Assembly (NCBI GenBank): GCA_030949405.1
Contig: JAUZSN010000002.1
Span: forward strand, 1,054,001-1,118,000
Length of the DNA stretch: 64,000 bases
Direction of reading: 5' to 3'
Source: Methylococcales bacterium
Lineage (GTDB): Bacteria; Pseudomonadota; Gammaproteobacteria; Methylococcales; Methylomonadaceae
In this document: positions 63,991 to 64,000 of the stretch, piece by piece
How positions within the stretch are numbered: the first letter of the stretch is position 1
Layout of the letters: every line of letters starts with the position of its first letter
Translations under genes and position numbers: made by a program
Notes under the pieces: generated by a model
Told to the model about the DNA's origin: nothing
Databases searched by the model: none
The model's input: only the letters and a program-made list of their open reading frames with translations

Positions 63991-64000
63991 CTTTTGGGCT

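Noticed and set aside
1-64000. tRNA, rRNA, CRISPR and riboswitch signals
   Set aside because: No T-loop-like GTTCRANNC with matching acceptor stem, no regularly spaced repeats and no cobalamin or other known riboswitch core were recognised by eye; a covariance-model scan would settle this.

Overview
The window looks like chromosomal DNA of an AT-rich gammaproteobacterium, most probably a methanotroph of the Methylococcales. The evidence is indirect. There is a hopanoid locus with a single-enzyme squalene synthase, squalene-hopene cyclase, HpnG, HpnN, HpnO and HpnH. There are gammaproteobacterial housekeeping genes (rimO, rppH, lolA, proA-nadD-rsfS, hemL, selO) and a Vibrio-type TonB2 cluster. 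No methane oxidation gene, rRNA, tRNA or CRISPR array was seen, so the taxonomic call is inference.

Layout. 1-2.6 kb: a partial GCS2 ligase, an M14 deacylase, YcgN and a membrane-anchored nuclease. 2.9-9.5 kb: a cytochrome c' and lolA, both with homopolymer frameshifts, then rimO, a secreted HNH nuclease gene split by an IS with a perfect target duplication, and a peroxiredoxin. 9.5-13.4 kb: rppH, a HAD phosphatase, a cobalamin pair (CbiX, CobM) and a histidinol-phosphatase-like enzyme. 13.6-19.9 kb: a HAD phosphatase, a TagF-PP2C fusion without other type VI genes, and a three-gene O-antigen initiation set (epimerase, WbpL-like, WbpM-like). 19.9-22.8 kb: proA, nadD, rsfS and a LuxR-type response regulator. 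22.8-36.3 kb: PfkB kinase, SelO, a substrate-binding protein, gamma-carbonic anhydrase, a GH19 lysozyme-like protein, a lone secretin, several proteins of unknown function and a Kef-type antiporter.

36.6-48.1 kb is the lipid locus. MlaA, MlaC/HpnM and HpnH read leftward; squalene synthase, Shc, HpnG, HpnN, HpnO and a 45-residue membrane peptide read rightward. Together they would make squalene, cyclise it, add and process the adenosyl side chain, aminate it and traffic the lipid to the outer membrane. An Lgt paralogue without the usual HGG motif follows. 49.2-54.2 kb is a leftward six-gene energy-transduction operon (DUF3450, TtpC-like ExbB, ExbB, ExbD, TonB, TPR), with a BFD-like ferredoxin upstream. 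54.6-60.3 kb has a truncated hybrid kinase beside a REP-associated transposase, then a PAS-PAS sigma-54 activator next to a DUF1348-GST operon that carries a clear -24/-12 promoter. The operon ends in a PNPOx pseudogene and a MITE scar. 60.4-64 kb: hemL, a thioredoxin-like protein and three uncharacterised genes, one of them a lipoprotein.

Two patterns cross the whole window. First, at least two families of short inverted-repeat elements; one shares its ends and target duplication size with the full IS. Second, a recurring one-base excess in homopolymer runs that breaks four genes at five places.
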